DNA from: Petrolisthes cinctipes
Taxonomy: Eukaryota; Arthropoda; Malacostraca; Decapoda; Porcellanidae
Reading direction: 5' to 3'
NCBI GenBank assembly: GCA_033782935.1
Contig: JAWQEG010000486.1
Location: 3,224,001-3,288,000, forward strand
DNA: 64,000 bases
Made by a program: the position numbers and the translations under genes. The notes beneath the pieces were generated by a model that saw only the letters and a program-made list of their open reading frames with translations, was not told the DNA's origin and searched no databases. The number at the start of each line of letters is the position of its first letter. Position 1 is the first letter of the stretch. Shown in pieces: positions 11,979 to 26,126 of the stretch.

Positions 11979-14738
11979 GGTACAGAAGATGCATGCACAT
12001 ATTGACTTTGGGCACCTAAAATATCGATTTTCAGCATGTTTTGTGCCTGTATTTTGAAAATACTCTAACTAGGAGTAGGCATGTACAGATCGCTTCTGGG
12101 ACCCAAAAATATCGATTTTTCGGGTGTTTTGAGCCTGAATTTGAGATATAAACGGGTACAAAAGATGCATACATATATCGACTTTGGACACTTAAAATAT
12201 CGATTTTTAGCATGTTTTGAGCCTATATTTTGAAAAAATTCTAGCACTGAGTAGGCATGTACAGATCGCTTCTGGGACCCAAAAATATCGAATTTTCGGG
12301 TGTTTTGAGGTTGAATTTGGGATATAAACGGGTACAGAAGATGCATGCACATATCGACTTTTGGGCACCTAAAAGATCGATTTTCAGTATGTTTTGGGCC
12401 TGTATTTTGAAAATACTCTAACACGGAGTAGGCATGTACAGTTCGCTTCTGGGACCCCAAAATATCGAATTTTCGGGTGTTTTGGGACTGAATTTAAGAT
12501 ATACATTTTGGGCACCTAAAATATCGATTTTTAGCATGTTTTGGGCCTATATTTTGAAAATATTCTAGCACTAAGTAGGCATGTACAGATCACTTCTGGG
12601 ACCCCAAAATATCGAATTTTCGGGTGTTTTGTTCCTGAATTTGAGATATAAACGGGTACAGATGATTCATGCACATATCGACTTTGTATACTTAAAATAT
12701 CGATTTTTAGCATGTTTTGAGCCTATATTTTAAAAAAATTCTAGCACTGAGTAGGCATGTACAGATCGCTTCTGGGACCCAAAAATATCGAATTTTCGGG
12801 TGTTTTGAGGTTTAATTTGGGATATAAACGGGTGCAGAAGATGCATACAGATATTGACTTTGGTCACCTAAAATATCGATTATCAGCTTGTTTTGGGCCT
12901 GTATCTTGAAAAAATTCAAACTAGAAGTAGGCATGTACAGATCGCTTCTGGGACCCCAAAATATCCAATTTTCGGGTGTTTTGAACCTGAATTTGAGATA
13001 TAAACGTGTACAGAAGATTCATCCTCATATCGACTTTTGGGCACCTAAAAGATCGATTTTCAGTATGTTTTGGGCCTGTATATTGAAAATACTCTAACAC
13101 GGAATAGGCATGTACAGATCGCTTCTGGGACCCCAAAATATCGAATTTTTGGGTGTTTTGGGCCTGAATTTGAGATATCGACTTTGGGCACCTAAAATAT
13201 CGGTTTTTAGCATGTTTTGGGCCTATATTTTGAAAATATTCTAGCACTGAGTAGGCATGTACAGATCGCTTCTGGGACCCAAAAATATCAAATTTTCGGG
13301 TGTTTTGAGCCTGAATTTGAGATATAAACGGGTACAGAAGATGCATTCACATATCGACTTTGGACACTTAAAATATCGATTTTTAGCATGTTTTGAGCCT
13401 ATATTTTGAAAACATTCTAGCACTGACTAGACATGTACAGATCGCTTCTGGGACCCAAAATTATCGAATTTTCGGGTGTTTTGAGGTTGAATTTGATATA
13501 TAAACGAGTGTAGAAGATGCATACACATGTTGACTTTGGGTACTTAAAATATCGATTTTCAGCATGTTTTGGGCCTCCATCTGAGTAGGCATGTACAGAT
13601 CGCTTCTGGGACCCCAAAATATTGAATTTTCGGGTGTTTGGAGCCTGAATTTGGGATATAAACGGGTACAGAAGATGCATGAACATATCGACTTTTGGGC
13701 ACCTAACAGATCGATTTTCAGTATGTTTTGGGCCTGTATTTTGAAAATACTCTAACACGGAGTAGGCATGTACAGTTCGCTTCTGGGACCCCAAAATATC
13801 GAATTTTCGGGTGTTTTCGGCCTGAATTTAAGATATACATTTTTGGCACCTAAAATATCGATTTTTAGCATGTTTTGGGCCTATATTTTGAAAATATTCT
13901 AGCACTAAGTAGGCATGTACAGATCACTTCTGGAACCCCAAAATATGGAATTTTCGGGTGTTTTGAGCCTGAATTTGAGATATAAACGGGTACAGATGAT
14001 GCATGCACATATCGACTTTGGATACTTAAAATATCGATTTTTAGCATGTTTTGAGCCTATATTTTGAAATTTTTTTAGCATTACGTAGGCATGTACAGAT
14101 CGCTTCTGGGACCCAAAAATATCGAATTTTCGGGTGTTTTAAGGTTGAATTTGGGATATAAACGGGTGCAGAAGATACATACACATATTGACACTGGTCA
14201 CCTAAAATATCGATTTCCAGCTTGTTTTGGGCCTGTATCTTGAAAACATTCTAACTAGGAGTAGGCATGTACAGATCGCTTCTGGGACCCCAAAATATCG
14301 AATTTTCGGGTGTTTTGAACCTGAATTTGAGATATAAACGGGTACAGAAGATGCATCCTCATATCGACTTTTGGGCACCTAAAAGATCGATTTTCATTAT
14401 GTTTTGGGCCTGTATATTGAAAATACTCTAACACGGAGTAGGCATGTACAGATCGCTTCTGGGACCCCAAAATATCGAATTTTTGGGTGTTTTGGGCCTG
14501 AATTTGAGATATCGATTTTGGGCACCTAAAATATCGATTATTAGCATGTTATGGGTATATATTTTGAAAATTTTCTAGCACTAAGTAGGCATGTAGAGAT
14601 CACTTCAGGGAACCCGAAATATCGAATTTTCGGGTGTTTTGAGCCTGAATTTGAGATATAAACGGGTACAGAAGATGCATGCACATATCGAGTTTCGGCA
14701 CCTAAAATATCGATTTGAGCATGTTTTGGGCCTGTATC

Positions 14739-14745
14739 TTGAAAA
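14739..14745 (+). other. One-monomer (177-bp) deletion junction in copy 3
   Basis: Here the left half of an H-like monomer (CCTGTATCTTGAAAA) continues directly as the right half of the next monomer (TACTCTAACTAGGATT). In copies 1 and 2 these halves belong to neighbouring monomers (5304 and 5481 in copy 1). The crossover lies within the shared TTGAAAA of the dyad. Confidence 0.88.
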
Positions 14746-15959
14746 TACTCTAACTAGGATTAGGCATGTACAGATTGCTTCTGGGACCCAAAAATATCGA
14801 ATTTTCGGGTGTTATGAGCTTGAATTTGAGATATAAACGAGTACAGAAGATGTATGCACATATCGACTTTGGGCACCTAAAATATCGATTTTCAGCATGT
14901 TTCGGGTCTGCATCCGAGTAGGCATGTACAGATCGCTTCTGGGACCCCAAAATATCGAATTTTCGGGTGTTTGGAGCCTGAATTTGAGATATAAACGGGT
15001 ACAGAAGATGCATGCACATATCGACTTTGGACACTTAAAATAAAAAATTTTAGCATGTTTTGAGCCTATATTTTGAAAACATTCTAGCACTGACTAGACA
15101 TGTACAGATCGCTTCTGGGACCCAAAATAATCGAATTTCCGGGTGTTTTGAGGTTGAATTTGAGATATAAACAAGTGCAATAGATGCATACACATGTTGA
15201 CTTTGGTCACCTAAAATATCGATTTTCAGCATGTTTTGGGCCTGCATCCGAGTAGGCATGTACAGATCGCTTCTGGAACCCCAAAATATCGAATTTTCGG
15301 GTGTTTGGAGCCTGAATTTGAGATATAAACGGGTACAGAAGATGCATGCACATATCGACTTTGGACACTTAAAATATCGATTTTTAGCATGGTTTGAGCC
15401 TATATTTTGAAAAAATTCTAGCACTGTACAGATCGCTTCTGGGACCCCAAAATATCGAATTTTCGGGTGTTTTGAGCCTGAATTTGAGATATTAACGGGT
15501 ACAGAAGATGCATGCACATATCGACTTTGGACACTTAAAATATCGATTTTTAGCATGTTTTGAACCTATATTTTGAAAAAATTCTAGCACTGAGTAGGCA
15601 TGTACAGATCGCTTCTGGGACCCCAAAATATTGAATTTTCGGGTGTTTGGAGCCTGAATTTGGGATATAAACGGGTACAGAAGAGGGCATGCACATATCG
15701 ACTTTTGGGCACCTAAAAGATCGAATTTCAGTATGTTTTGGGCCTGTATTTTGAAAATACTCTAACACGGAGTAGGCATGTACAGTTCGCTTTTGGGACC
15801 CAAAAATATCGAATTTTCGTGTGTTTTGGGCCTGAATTTAAGATATACATGTTAGTCACCTAAAATATCGATTTTTAGCATGTTTTGGGCCTATATTTTG
15901 AAAATATTCTAGCACTAAGTAGGCATGTACAGATCACTTCTGGGACCCCAAAATATCGA

Positions 15960-16135
15960 ATTTTCGGTTGTTTTGAGCCTGAATTTGAGATATAAACGGG
16001 TACAGATGATGCATGCACTTATCGACTTTGGATACTTAAAATATCGATTTTTAGCATGTTTTGAGCCTATATTTTGAAAAAATTCTAGCACTGAGTAGGC
16101 ATGTACAGATCGCTTCTGGGACCCAAAAATATCGA
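15960..16135 (+). repeat. Extra monomer retained in copy 3
   Basis: Copy 3 has a complete monomer here that copies 1 and 2 lack. In those copies the left part of the preceding monomer (CTAAG, GATCAC) is fused to the right part of the following one (GAGGTTGAATTTGGGATTT). Copy 3 keeps both complete, so the fused form is derived. Confidence 0.85.
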
Positions 16136-16685
16136 ATTTACGGGTGTTTTGAGGTTGAATTTGGGATTTAAACGGGTGCAGAAGATGCATACACATATTG
16201 ACTTTGGTCACCTAAAATATCGATTTTCAGCTTGTTTTGGGCCTGTATCTTGAAAAAATTCTAACTAGGAGTAGGCATGTACAGATCGCTTCTAGGACCC
16301 CAAAATATGGAATTTTCGGGTGTTTTGAACCTAAATTTGAGATATAAACGGGTACAGAAGATGCATCCTTATATCGACTTTTGGGCACCAAAAAGATCGA
16401 TTTTCAGTATGTTTTGGGCCTGTATATTGAAAATACTTTAACACGGAGTAGGCATGTACAGATCGTTTCTGGGACCCCAAAATATCGAATTTTCGGGTGT
16501 TTGGAGCCTGAATTTGAGATATAAACGAGTGCAGAAGATGCATACACATGTTGACTTTGGGCACCTAAAATATCGATTTTTAGCTTTATTTCGGCCTGCA
16601 TCTGAGTAGGCATGTACAGATCGCTTCTGGGACACTAAAATATCGAATATTCGGGTGTTTGTAATCTGAATTTGAGATATAAACG

Positions 16686-19027
16686 GGTACAGAAGATGCA
16701 TGCACATATCGACTTTTGGGCACTAAAAAGATCGATTTTCAGTATGTTTTGGGCCTGTATTTTGAAAATACTCTAACACAGAGTAGGCATGTACAGTTCG
16801 CTTCTGGAACCCCAAAATATCGAATTTTCGGGTGTTTTGGGTCTGAATTTGAAATATCGATTTTGGGCACCTAAAATATCGATTATTAGCATGTTTTGGG
16901 CCTATATTTTGAAAATATTCTAGCACTAAGTAGGCATGTAAAGATCACTTCTGGGACCCCAAAATATCGAATTTTCGGGTGTTTTGAGCATGAATTTGAG
17001 ATATAAACGGGTACAGATGATGCATGCACATATCGACTTTGGACACTTAAAATATCGATTTTTAGCATGGTTTGAGCCTATATTTTGAAAAAATTCTAGC
17101 ACTGTACAGATCGCTTCTGGGACCCAAAAATATCGAATTTTCGGGTGTTTTGAGGTTGAATTTGGGATATACACGGGTACAGAAGATACATGCACATATC
17201 GACTTTTTGGCACCTAAAAGATCGATTTTCAGTTTGTTTTGGGCCTGTATTTTGAAAATACTCTAACACGGAGTAGGCATGTACAGTTCGCTTCTGGGAC
17301 CCCAAAATATCGAATTTTCGGGTGTTTTAGGCCTGAATTTGAGATATCGACTTTGGGCACCTAAAATATCGATTTTTAGCATGTTTTGGGCCTATATGTT
17401 GAAAATATTCTAGCACTGAGTAGGTATGTACAGATCGCTTCTGGGACCCCCAAATATCGAATTTTCGGGTGTTTTGAGCCTGAATTTGAGATATAAACGG
17501 GCACAGAAGATGCATGCACATATCGACTTTTGGGCACCTAAAATATCAATTTTGAGCATGTTTTGGGTCTGTATCTTGAAAACAATCTAACTAGGAGTAG
17601 GGATGTACAGATCGCTTCTAGGACCCAAAAATACCGAATTTTCGGGTGTTTTGAGCCTGAATTTGAGATATAAACAGGTACAGAAGATACATGCACATAT
17701 TGACTTTGGGCACCTTAAATATCGATTTTCAGCATGTTTTGGGACTGTATTTTGAAAATACTCTAACTAGGTGTAGGCATGTACAGATCGCTTCTGGGAC
17801 CCAAAAATATCGATTTTTCGGGTGTTTTGAGCCTGAATTTGAGATATAAACGGGTACAGATGATGCATGCACATATCGACTTTTGGGCACCAAAAAGATC
17901 GATTTTCAGTATGTTTTGGGCCTGTATTTAAAAAATACTCTAACACGGAGTAGGCATGTACAGTTCGCTTCTGGGACCCCAAAATATCGAATTTTCGGGT
18001 GTTTTGGGTCTGAATTTGAGATATCGATTTTGGGCACCTAAAATATCGATTATTAGCATGTTTTGGGCCTATATTTTGAAAATATTCTAGCACTAAGTAG
18101 GCATGTAAAGATCATTTCTGGGACCCCAACATATCGAATTTTCGGGTGTTTTGAGCATGAATTTGAGATATAAACGGGTACAGATGATGCATGCACATAT
18201 CGACTTTGGACACTTAAAATATCGATTTTTAGCATGGTTTGAGCCTATATTTTGAAAAAATTCTAGCACTGTACAGATCGCTTCTGGGACCCAAAAATAT
18301 CGAATTTTCCGGTGTTTTGAGGTTGAATTTGGGATATAAACGGGTACAGAAGATGCATGCACATATCGACTTTTTGGCACCTAAAAGATCGATTTTCAGT
18401 ATGTTTTGGGTCTGTATTTTGAAAATACTTTAACACGGAGTAGGCATGTACAGTTCGCTTCTGGGACCCCAAAATATCGAATTTTCGGGTGTTTTAGGCC
18501 TGAATTTGAGATATCGACTTTGGGTACCTAAAATATCGATTTTCAGCATGTTTTGGGCCTGCATCTGAGTAGGCATGTACAGATCGCTTCAGGGACCCTA
18601 AAATATCGAATTTTCGGGTGTTTGGAGCCTGAATTTGAGATATAAACGTGTACAGAAGATGCATGCACATATCGACTTTTGGGCAAATAAAAGATCGATT
18701 TTCAGTATGTTTTGGGGCTGTATTTTGAAAATACTCTAACTCGGAGTAGGCATGTACAGTTCGCTTCTGGGGCCCCAAAGTATCGAATTTTCGGGTGTTT
18801 TGGGCCTGAATTTGAGATATCGATTTTGGGCACCTAAAATATCGATTATTAGCATGTTTTGGGCCTATATTTTGAAAATATTCTAGCACTAAGTAGGCAT
18901 GTAAAGATCACTTCAGGGACCCCAAAATATCGAATTTTCGGGTGTTTTGAGCCTGAATTTGAGATATAAACGGGTACAGAAGATGCATGCACAAATCGAC
19001 TCTTGGGCACCTAACATATCGATTTTG
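16686..19027 (+). repeat. Mosaic satellite with 1167-bp local duplication
   Basis: About 16705-17362 repeats at 17872-18529 (offset 1167, seven monomers) with D-E-F-D order. Landmarks are the F class (CACTGTACAG) at about 17099 and 18266. From about 18530 the second copy diverges into a C-type monomer (TGCATCTGAG). Confidence 0.85.
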
Positions 19028-20374
19028 AGCATGTTTTGGGCCTGTATTTTGAAAATACTCTAACTAGGAGTAGGCATGTACAGATCGCTTCTGGGACCCC
19101 AAAATATCGAATTTTCGGGTATTATGAGCCTGAATTTGAGATATAAGCGGGTACAGAAGATGCATGCACATATCTATCGACTTTGGACACTTAAAATATC
19201 AATTTTTAGCATGTTTTGAGCCTATATTTTGAAAACATTCTAGCACTGACTAGACATGTACAGATCGCTTCTGGGACCCCAAATTATCGAATTTTCGGGT
19301 GTTTTGAGGTTGAATTTGAGATATAAACGAGTGCAGAAGATGCATGCACATATCGAATTTTGGGCACCAAAAAGATCGATTTTCAGTATGTATTGGGCCT
19401 GTATTTTGAAAATACTCTAACACGGAGTAGGCATGTACAGTTCGCTTCTGGGACCCCAAAATATCGAATTTTCGGGCGTTTTGGGTCTGAATTTGAGATA
19501 TCGATTTTGGGCACCTAAAATATCGATTATTAGCATGTTTTGGGCCTATATTTTGAAAATATTCTCGCACTAAGTAGGCATGTAAAGATCACTTCTGGGA
19601 CCCCAAAATATAGAATTTTTGGGTGTTTTGAGCATGAATTTGAGATATAAACAGGTTCAGATGATGCATGCACATATCGACTTTGGACACTTAAAATATC
19701 GATTTTTAGCATGGTTTGAGAATATATTTTGAAAAAATTCTAGCACTGTACAGATCGCTTATGGGACCCAAAAATATCGAATTTTCGGGTGTTTTAAGGT
19801 TGAATTTGGGATATAAACGGGTACAGAAGATGCATGCACATATCGACTTTTTGGCACCTAAAAGATCGATTTTCAGTATGTTTTGGGCCTGTATTTTGAA
19901 AATACTCTAACACATAGTAGGCATGTACAGTTCGCTTCTGGGACCCCAAAATATAGAATTTTCGGGTGTTTTAGGCCTGAATTTGATATATCGACTTTGG
20001 GCACCTAAAATATCGATTTTTAGCATGTTTTGGGCCTAAATTTTGAAAATATTCTAGCACTGAGTAGGTATGTACAGATCGCTTCTGGGACCCCAAAATA
20101 TCGAATTTTCGGGTGTTTTGAGCCTGAATTTGAGATATAAACGGGTACAGAAGGTGCATGCACATATCGACTTTTGGGCACCTAAAATATCGATTTTGAG
20201 CATGTTTTGGGTCTGTATCTTGAAAACATTCTAACACGGAGTAGGCATGTACAGATCGCTTCTAGGACCCAAAAAAACCGAATTTTCGGTTGTTTTGAGC
20301 CTGAATTTGAGATATAAACAGGTACAGAAGATGAATGCACATATTGACTTTGGGCATCCTAAATATCGATTTTC
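19028..20374 (+). repeat. 8-mer higher-order unit, 1347 bp, copy 1
   Basis: Eight monomers in the order A-B-D-E-F-D-G-H, repeated immediately downstream at offset 1347. Both copies carry the private CACATATCTATCGAC (a 4-bp ATCT duplication, here near 19170) and the G-class variant GGCCTAAATTTTG. Confidence 0.9.
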
Positions 20375-21721
20375 AGCATGTTTTGGGCCTGTATTTTGAA
20401 AATACTCTAACTAGGAGTAGGCATGTACAGATCGCTTCTGGGACCCCAAAATATCGAATTTTCGGGTATTTTGAGCCTGAATTTGAGATATAAGCGGGTA
20501 CAGAAGATGCATGCACATATCTATCGACTTTGGACACTTAAAATATCAATTTTTAGCATGTTTTGAGCCTATATTTTGAAAACATTCTAGCACTGACTAG
20601 ACATGTACAGATCGCTTCTGGGACCCCAAATTATCGAATTTTCGGGTGTTTTGAGGTTGAATTTGAGATATAAACGAGTGCAGAAGATGCATGCACATAT
20701 CGAATTTTGGGCACCAAAAAGATCGATTATCAGTATGTATTGGGCCTGTATTTTGAAAATACTCTTACACGGAGTAGGCATGTACAGTTCGCTTCTGGGA
20801 CCCCAAAATATCGAATTTTCGGGTGTTTTGGGTCTGAATTTGAGATATCGATTTTGGGCACCTAAAATATCGATTATTAGCATGTTTTGGGCCTATATTT
20901 TGAAAATATTCTAGCACTAAGTAGGCATGTAAAGATCACTTCTGGGACCCCAAAATATCGAGTTTTCGGGTGTTTTGAGCCTGAATTTGAGATATAAACG
21001 GGTTCAGATGATGCATGCACATATCGACTTTGGACACTTAAAATATCGATTTTTAGCATGGTTTGAGAATATATTTTGAAAAAATTCTAGCACTGTACAG
21101 ATCGCTTCTGGGACCCAAAAATATCGAATTTTCGGGTGTTTTGAGGTTGAATTTGGGATATAAACGGGTACAGAAGATGCATGCACATATCGACTTTTTG
21201 GCACCTAAAAGATCGATTTTCAGTATGTTTTGGGCCTGTATTTTGAAAATACTCTAACACATAGTAGGCATGTACAGTTCGCTTCTGGGACCCCAAAATA
21301 TCGAATTTTCGGGTGTTTTAGGCCTGAATTTGAGATATCGACTTTGGGCACCTAAAATATCGATTTTTAGCATGTTTTGGGCCTAAATTTTGAAAATATT
21401 CTAGCTCTGAGTAGGTATGTACAGATCGCTTCTGGGACCCCAAAATATCGAATTTTAGGGTGTTTTGAGCCTGAATTTGAGATATAAACGGGTACAGAAG
21501 GTGCATGCACATATCGACTTTTGGGCACCTAAAATATCGATTTTGAGCATGTTTTGGGTCTGTATCTTGAAAACATTCTAACACGGAGTAGGCATGTACA
21601 GATCGCTTCTAGGACCCAAAAAAACCGAATTTTCGGTTGTTTTGAGCCTGAATTTGAGATATAAACAGGTACAGAAGATGAATGCACATATTGACTTTGG
21701 GCACCCTAAATATCGATTTTC
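20375..21721 (+). repeat. 8-mer higher-order unit, 1347 bp, copy 2
   Basis: Second copy of the preceding unit with a handful of base differences, for example GATTATCAG near 20727. It ends where the A-class monomer carries AGCAATTTTTGGGCC near 21721. Confidence 0.9.
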
Positions 21722-24700
21722 AGCAATTTTTGGGCCTGTATTTTTAAACTACTCTAACTAGGAGTAGGCATTTACAGATCGCTTCTGGGACCCAAAAATA
21801 TCGATTTCTCGGGTGTTTTGAGCCTCAATTTGAGATATAAACGGGTACAGAAGATGCATGCACATATCGACTTTGGACACTTAAAATATCGATTTTTAGC
21901 ATGTTTTGAGCCTATATTTAGAAAAAATTCTAGCACTGAGTAGGCATGTACAGATCGCTTCTGGGACCCAAAAATATCGAATTTTCAGGGTGTTTTGAGG
22001 TTGAATTTGGGATATAAACGGGTACAGAAGATGCATGCACATATCGACTTTTGGGCACCTAAAAGATCGATTTTCAGGATGTTTTGTGCCTGTATTTTGA
22101 AAATACTCTAACACGGAGTAGGCATGTACAGTTCGCTTCTGGGACCCCAAAATATCGAATTTTCGGGTGTTTTGGGTCTAAATTTAAGATATACATTTTG
22201 GGCACCTAAAATATCGATTTTTAGCATGTTTTGGGCTTATATTTTGAAAATATTCTAGCACTAAGTAGGCATGTACAGATCACTTCTGGGACCCCAAAAT
22301 ATCAAATTTTCGGGTGTTTTGAGCCTGAATTTGAGATATAAACGGGTACAGATGATTCATGCACATATTTACTTTGGATACTTAAAATATCGATTTTTAG
22401 CATGTTTTGAGCCTATATTTTAAAAAAATTCTAGCACTGTGTAGGCATGTACAGATCGCTTCTGGGACCAAAAAAATTTCGAATTTTCGGGTGTTTTGAG
22501 GTTGAATTTGGGATATAAACGGGTGCAGAAGATGCATACACATATTGACATTGGTCACCTAAAATATCGATTTTCAGCTTGTTTTGGGCCTGTACCTTGA
22601 AAAGATTCAAACTAGAAGTAGGCATGTACAGATCGCTTCTGTGACCGCAAAATATCCAATTTTCGGGTGTTTTCTAACCTGAATTTGGGATATAAACGGG
22701 TACAGAAGATGCATGCACATATCGACTTTTGGGCACCTAAAAAATCGATTTTCAGTATGTTTTGGGCCTGTATTTTGAAAATACTCTAACACGGAGTAGG
22801 CATGTACAGATCGCTTCTGGGACCCCAAAATATCGAAGTTTTATGTGTTTTGGGCCTGAATTTAAGATATACATTTTGGGCACCTAAAATATCGATTTTT
22901 AGCATGTTTTGGGCGTATATTTTGAAAATATTCTAGCAGTAAGTAGGCATGTACAGATCACTTCTGGGACCCCAAAATATCGAATTTTCAGGTGTTTTGA
23001 GCCTGAATTTGAGATATAAACGGGTACAGATGATGCATGCACATATCGACTTTGGATACTTAAAATATCGATTTTTAGCATGTTTTGAGCCTATATTTTG
23101 AAAAAATTCTAGCACTGAGTAGGCATGTACAGATCGCTTCTGGGACCCAAAAATATCGAATTTTCGGGTGTTTTGAGGTTGAATTTGGGATATAAACGGG
23201 TGCAGAAGATGCATACACATATTGACTTTGGTCACCTAAAATATCGATTTTCAGCTTGTTTTGGGCCTGAATCTTGAAAACATTCTAACTAGGAGTAGGC
23301 ATGTACAGATCGCTTCAGGGACCCCAAAATATCGAATTTTCGGATGTTTTGAACCTGAATTTGAGATATAAACGGGTACAGAAGATGCATCCTGATATCG
23401 ACTTTTGGGCACCTAAAAGATCGATTTTCAGTATGTTTTGGGCCTGTATATTGAAAATACTCTAACACGGAGTAGGCATGTACAGATCGCTTCTGGGACC
23501 CCAAAATATCGAATTTTCGGGTGTTTGGAGCCTGAATTTGAGATATAAACGGGTACAGAAGATGCATGCACATATCGACTTTGGACACTTAAAATATCAA
23601 TTTTTAGCATGTTTTGAGCCTATATTTTGAAAACATTCTAGCACTGACTAGACATGTACAGATCGCTTCTGGGACCCAAAATTATCGAATTTTCGGGTGT
23701 TTTGAGGTTGAATTTGAGATATAAACGAGTGCAGAAGATGCATACACATGTTGACTTTGGGTACCTAAAATATCGATTTTCAGCATGTTTTGGGCCTGCA
23801 CCTGAGTAGGCATGTACAGATCGCTTCAGGGACCCCAAAATATCGAATTTTCGGGTGTTTGGAGCCTGAATTTGAGATATCGATTTTGGGCACCAAAAAT
23901 ATCGATTATTAGCATGTTTTGGGCCTATATTTTGAAAATATTCTAGCACTAAGTAGGCATGTAAAGATCACTTCAGGGACCCCAAAATATCGAATTTTCG
24001 GGTGTTTTGAGCCTGAATTTGAGATATAAACGGGTACAAAAGATGCATGCACAAATCGACTTTTGGGCACCTAACATATCGATTTTGAGCATGTTTTGGG
24101 CCTGTATTTTGAAAATACTCTAACTAGGAGTAGGCATGTACAGTTCGCTTCTGGGACCCCAAAATATCGAATTTTCGGGTGTTTTGGGTCTGAATTTGAG
24201 ATATCGATTTTGGGCACCTAAAATATCGATTATTAGCATGTTTTGGGCCTATATTTTGAAAATATTCTAGCTCTAAGTAGGCATGTAAAGATCACTTCTG
24301 GGACCCCAAAATATCGAATTTTCGGGTGTTTTGAGCATGAATTGGAGATATAAACAGGTACAGATGATGCATGCACATATCGACTTTGGACACTTAAAAT
24401 ATCGATTTTTAGCATGGTTTGAGCCTATATTTTGAAAAAATTCTAGCACTGTACAGATCGCTTCTGGGACCCAAAAATATCGAATTTTCGGGTGTTTTAA
24501 GGTTGAATTTGAGATTTAAACGGGTACAGAAGATACATGCACATATCGACTTTTTGGCACCTAAAAGATCGATTTTCAGTATGTTTTGGGCCTGCATTTT
24601 GAAAATACTCTAACACATAGTAGGCATGTACAGTTCGCTTCTGGGAACCCAAATTATCGGATTTTCGGGTGATTTAGGCCTGAATTTGAGATATCGACTT

Positions 24701-24774
24701 TGGGCACCTAAAATATCGATTTTTAGCATGTTTTGGGCCTAAATTTTGAAAATATTCTAGCACTGAGTAGGTAT
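21722..24774 (+). repeat. Mosaic satellite, mixed monomer order
   Basis: Monomers related to the 28-mer block (about 22.1-23.7 kb, including the AAAAGATTCAAACTAG variant near 22604) followed by B, C, D, E, F, D, G monomers to 24.8 kb. No large tandem unit repeats exactly within the segment, and there is no non-satellite insertion. Confidence 0.85.
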
Positions 24775-26126
24775 GTACAGATCGCTTCTGGGACCCCAAA
24801 ATATCGAATTTTTGGGTGTTTTGAGCCTGAATTAGAGATATAAACGGGTACAGAAGTTGCATGCACATATCGACTTTTGGGCACCTAAAATATCGATTTT
24901 GAGCATGTTTTGGGTCTGTATCTTGAAAACATTCTAACTAGGAGTAGGGATGTACAGATCGCTTCTAGGACCCAAAAATACCGATTTTTCGGTTGTTTTG
25001 AACCTGAATTTGAGATATAAACAGGTACAGAAGATGCATGCACATATTGACTTTGGGCACCTAAAATATCGATTTTCAGCACGTTTTAGGCCTGTATTTT
25101 GAAAATACTCTAACTAGGTGTAGGCATGTACAGATCGCTTCTGGGACCCAAAAATATCGAATTTTCGGGTGTTTTGAGCCTGAATTTGAGATATAAACGG
25201 GTACAGAAGATGCATGCACATATCGGCTTTGGACACTTAAAATATCGATTTTTAGCATGTTTTGAGCCTATATTTTGAAAAAATTCTAGCACTGAGTAGG
25301 CATGTACAAATCGCTTCTGGGACCCAAAAATATCGAATTTTCGGATGTTTTGAGGTTGAATTTGGGATGTAAACGGGTACAGAAGATGCGTGCACATATC
25401 GACTTTTGGGCACCTAAAAGATCGATTTTCAGTATGTTTTGGGCCTGTATATTGAAAATACTCTAAAACGGAGTAGGCATGTACAGATCGCTTCTGGGGC
25501 CCAAAAATATCGAATTTTTGGGTGTTTTGGGCCTGAATTTGAGATATCGACTTTGGGCATCTAAAATATCGGTTTTTAGCATGTTTTGAGCCTATATTTT
25601 GAAAATATTCTAGCACTGAGTAGGCATGTACAGATCGCTTCTGGGACCCAAAAATATCGAATTTTCGGGTGTTTTGGGCCTGAATTTAATATATACATTT
25701 TGGGCACCTAAAATATCGATTTTTAGCATGTTTTGGGCCTATATTTTGAAAATATTCTAGAACTAAGTAGGCATGTACAGATCACTTCTGGGACCCCAAA
25801 ATATCGAATTTTCGGGTGTTTTGAGCATGAATTTGAGATATAAACGGGTACAGATGATTCATGCACATATCGACTTTGGATACTTAAAATATGGATTTTT
25901 AGCATGTTTTGAGCCTATATTTTAAAAAAATTCTAGCACTGACTAGGCATGTACAGATCGCTTCTGGGACACAAAAATATCGAATTTTCGGGTGTTTTGA
26001 GGTTGAATTTAGGATATAAACGGGTGCAGAAGATGAATACACATATTGACTTCGGTCACCTAAAATATTGATTTTCAGCTTGTTTTGGGCCTGTATCTTG
26101 AAAAGATTCAAACTAGAAGTAGGCAT
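24775..26126 (+). repeat. 8-mer higher-order unit, 1352 bp, copy 1
   Basis: Eight monomers beginning in a G-like monomer and passing through H and A (private AGCACGTTTTAGGCC near 25077). They repeat at offset 1352. The D variant with ATATACATTTTGGGC (about 25690) is included. Confidence 0.9.

Larger units (their letters stand above)
11979..16685 (+). repeat. 28-mer higher-order repeat, copy 3 (4707 bp)
   Basis: It matches copy 2 with offset 4708 at its start, 4531 in its middle and 4707 at its end. It therefore has one monomer fewer (junction 14739-14745) and one more (about 15960-16135) than copies 1 and 2. About 15-20 single-base differences from copies 1 and 2 were noted, for example TTTTGGG for TTATGGG near 12890 and TTCATTATG for TTCAGTATG near 14395. 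After 16685 the sequence leaves this register, so the tandem triplication consists of whole units only. Confidence 0.93.
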
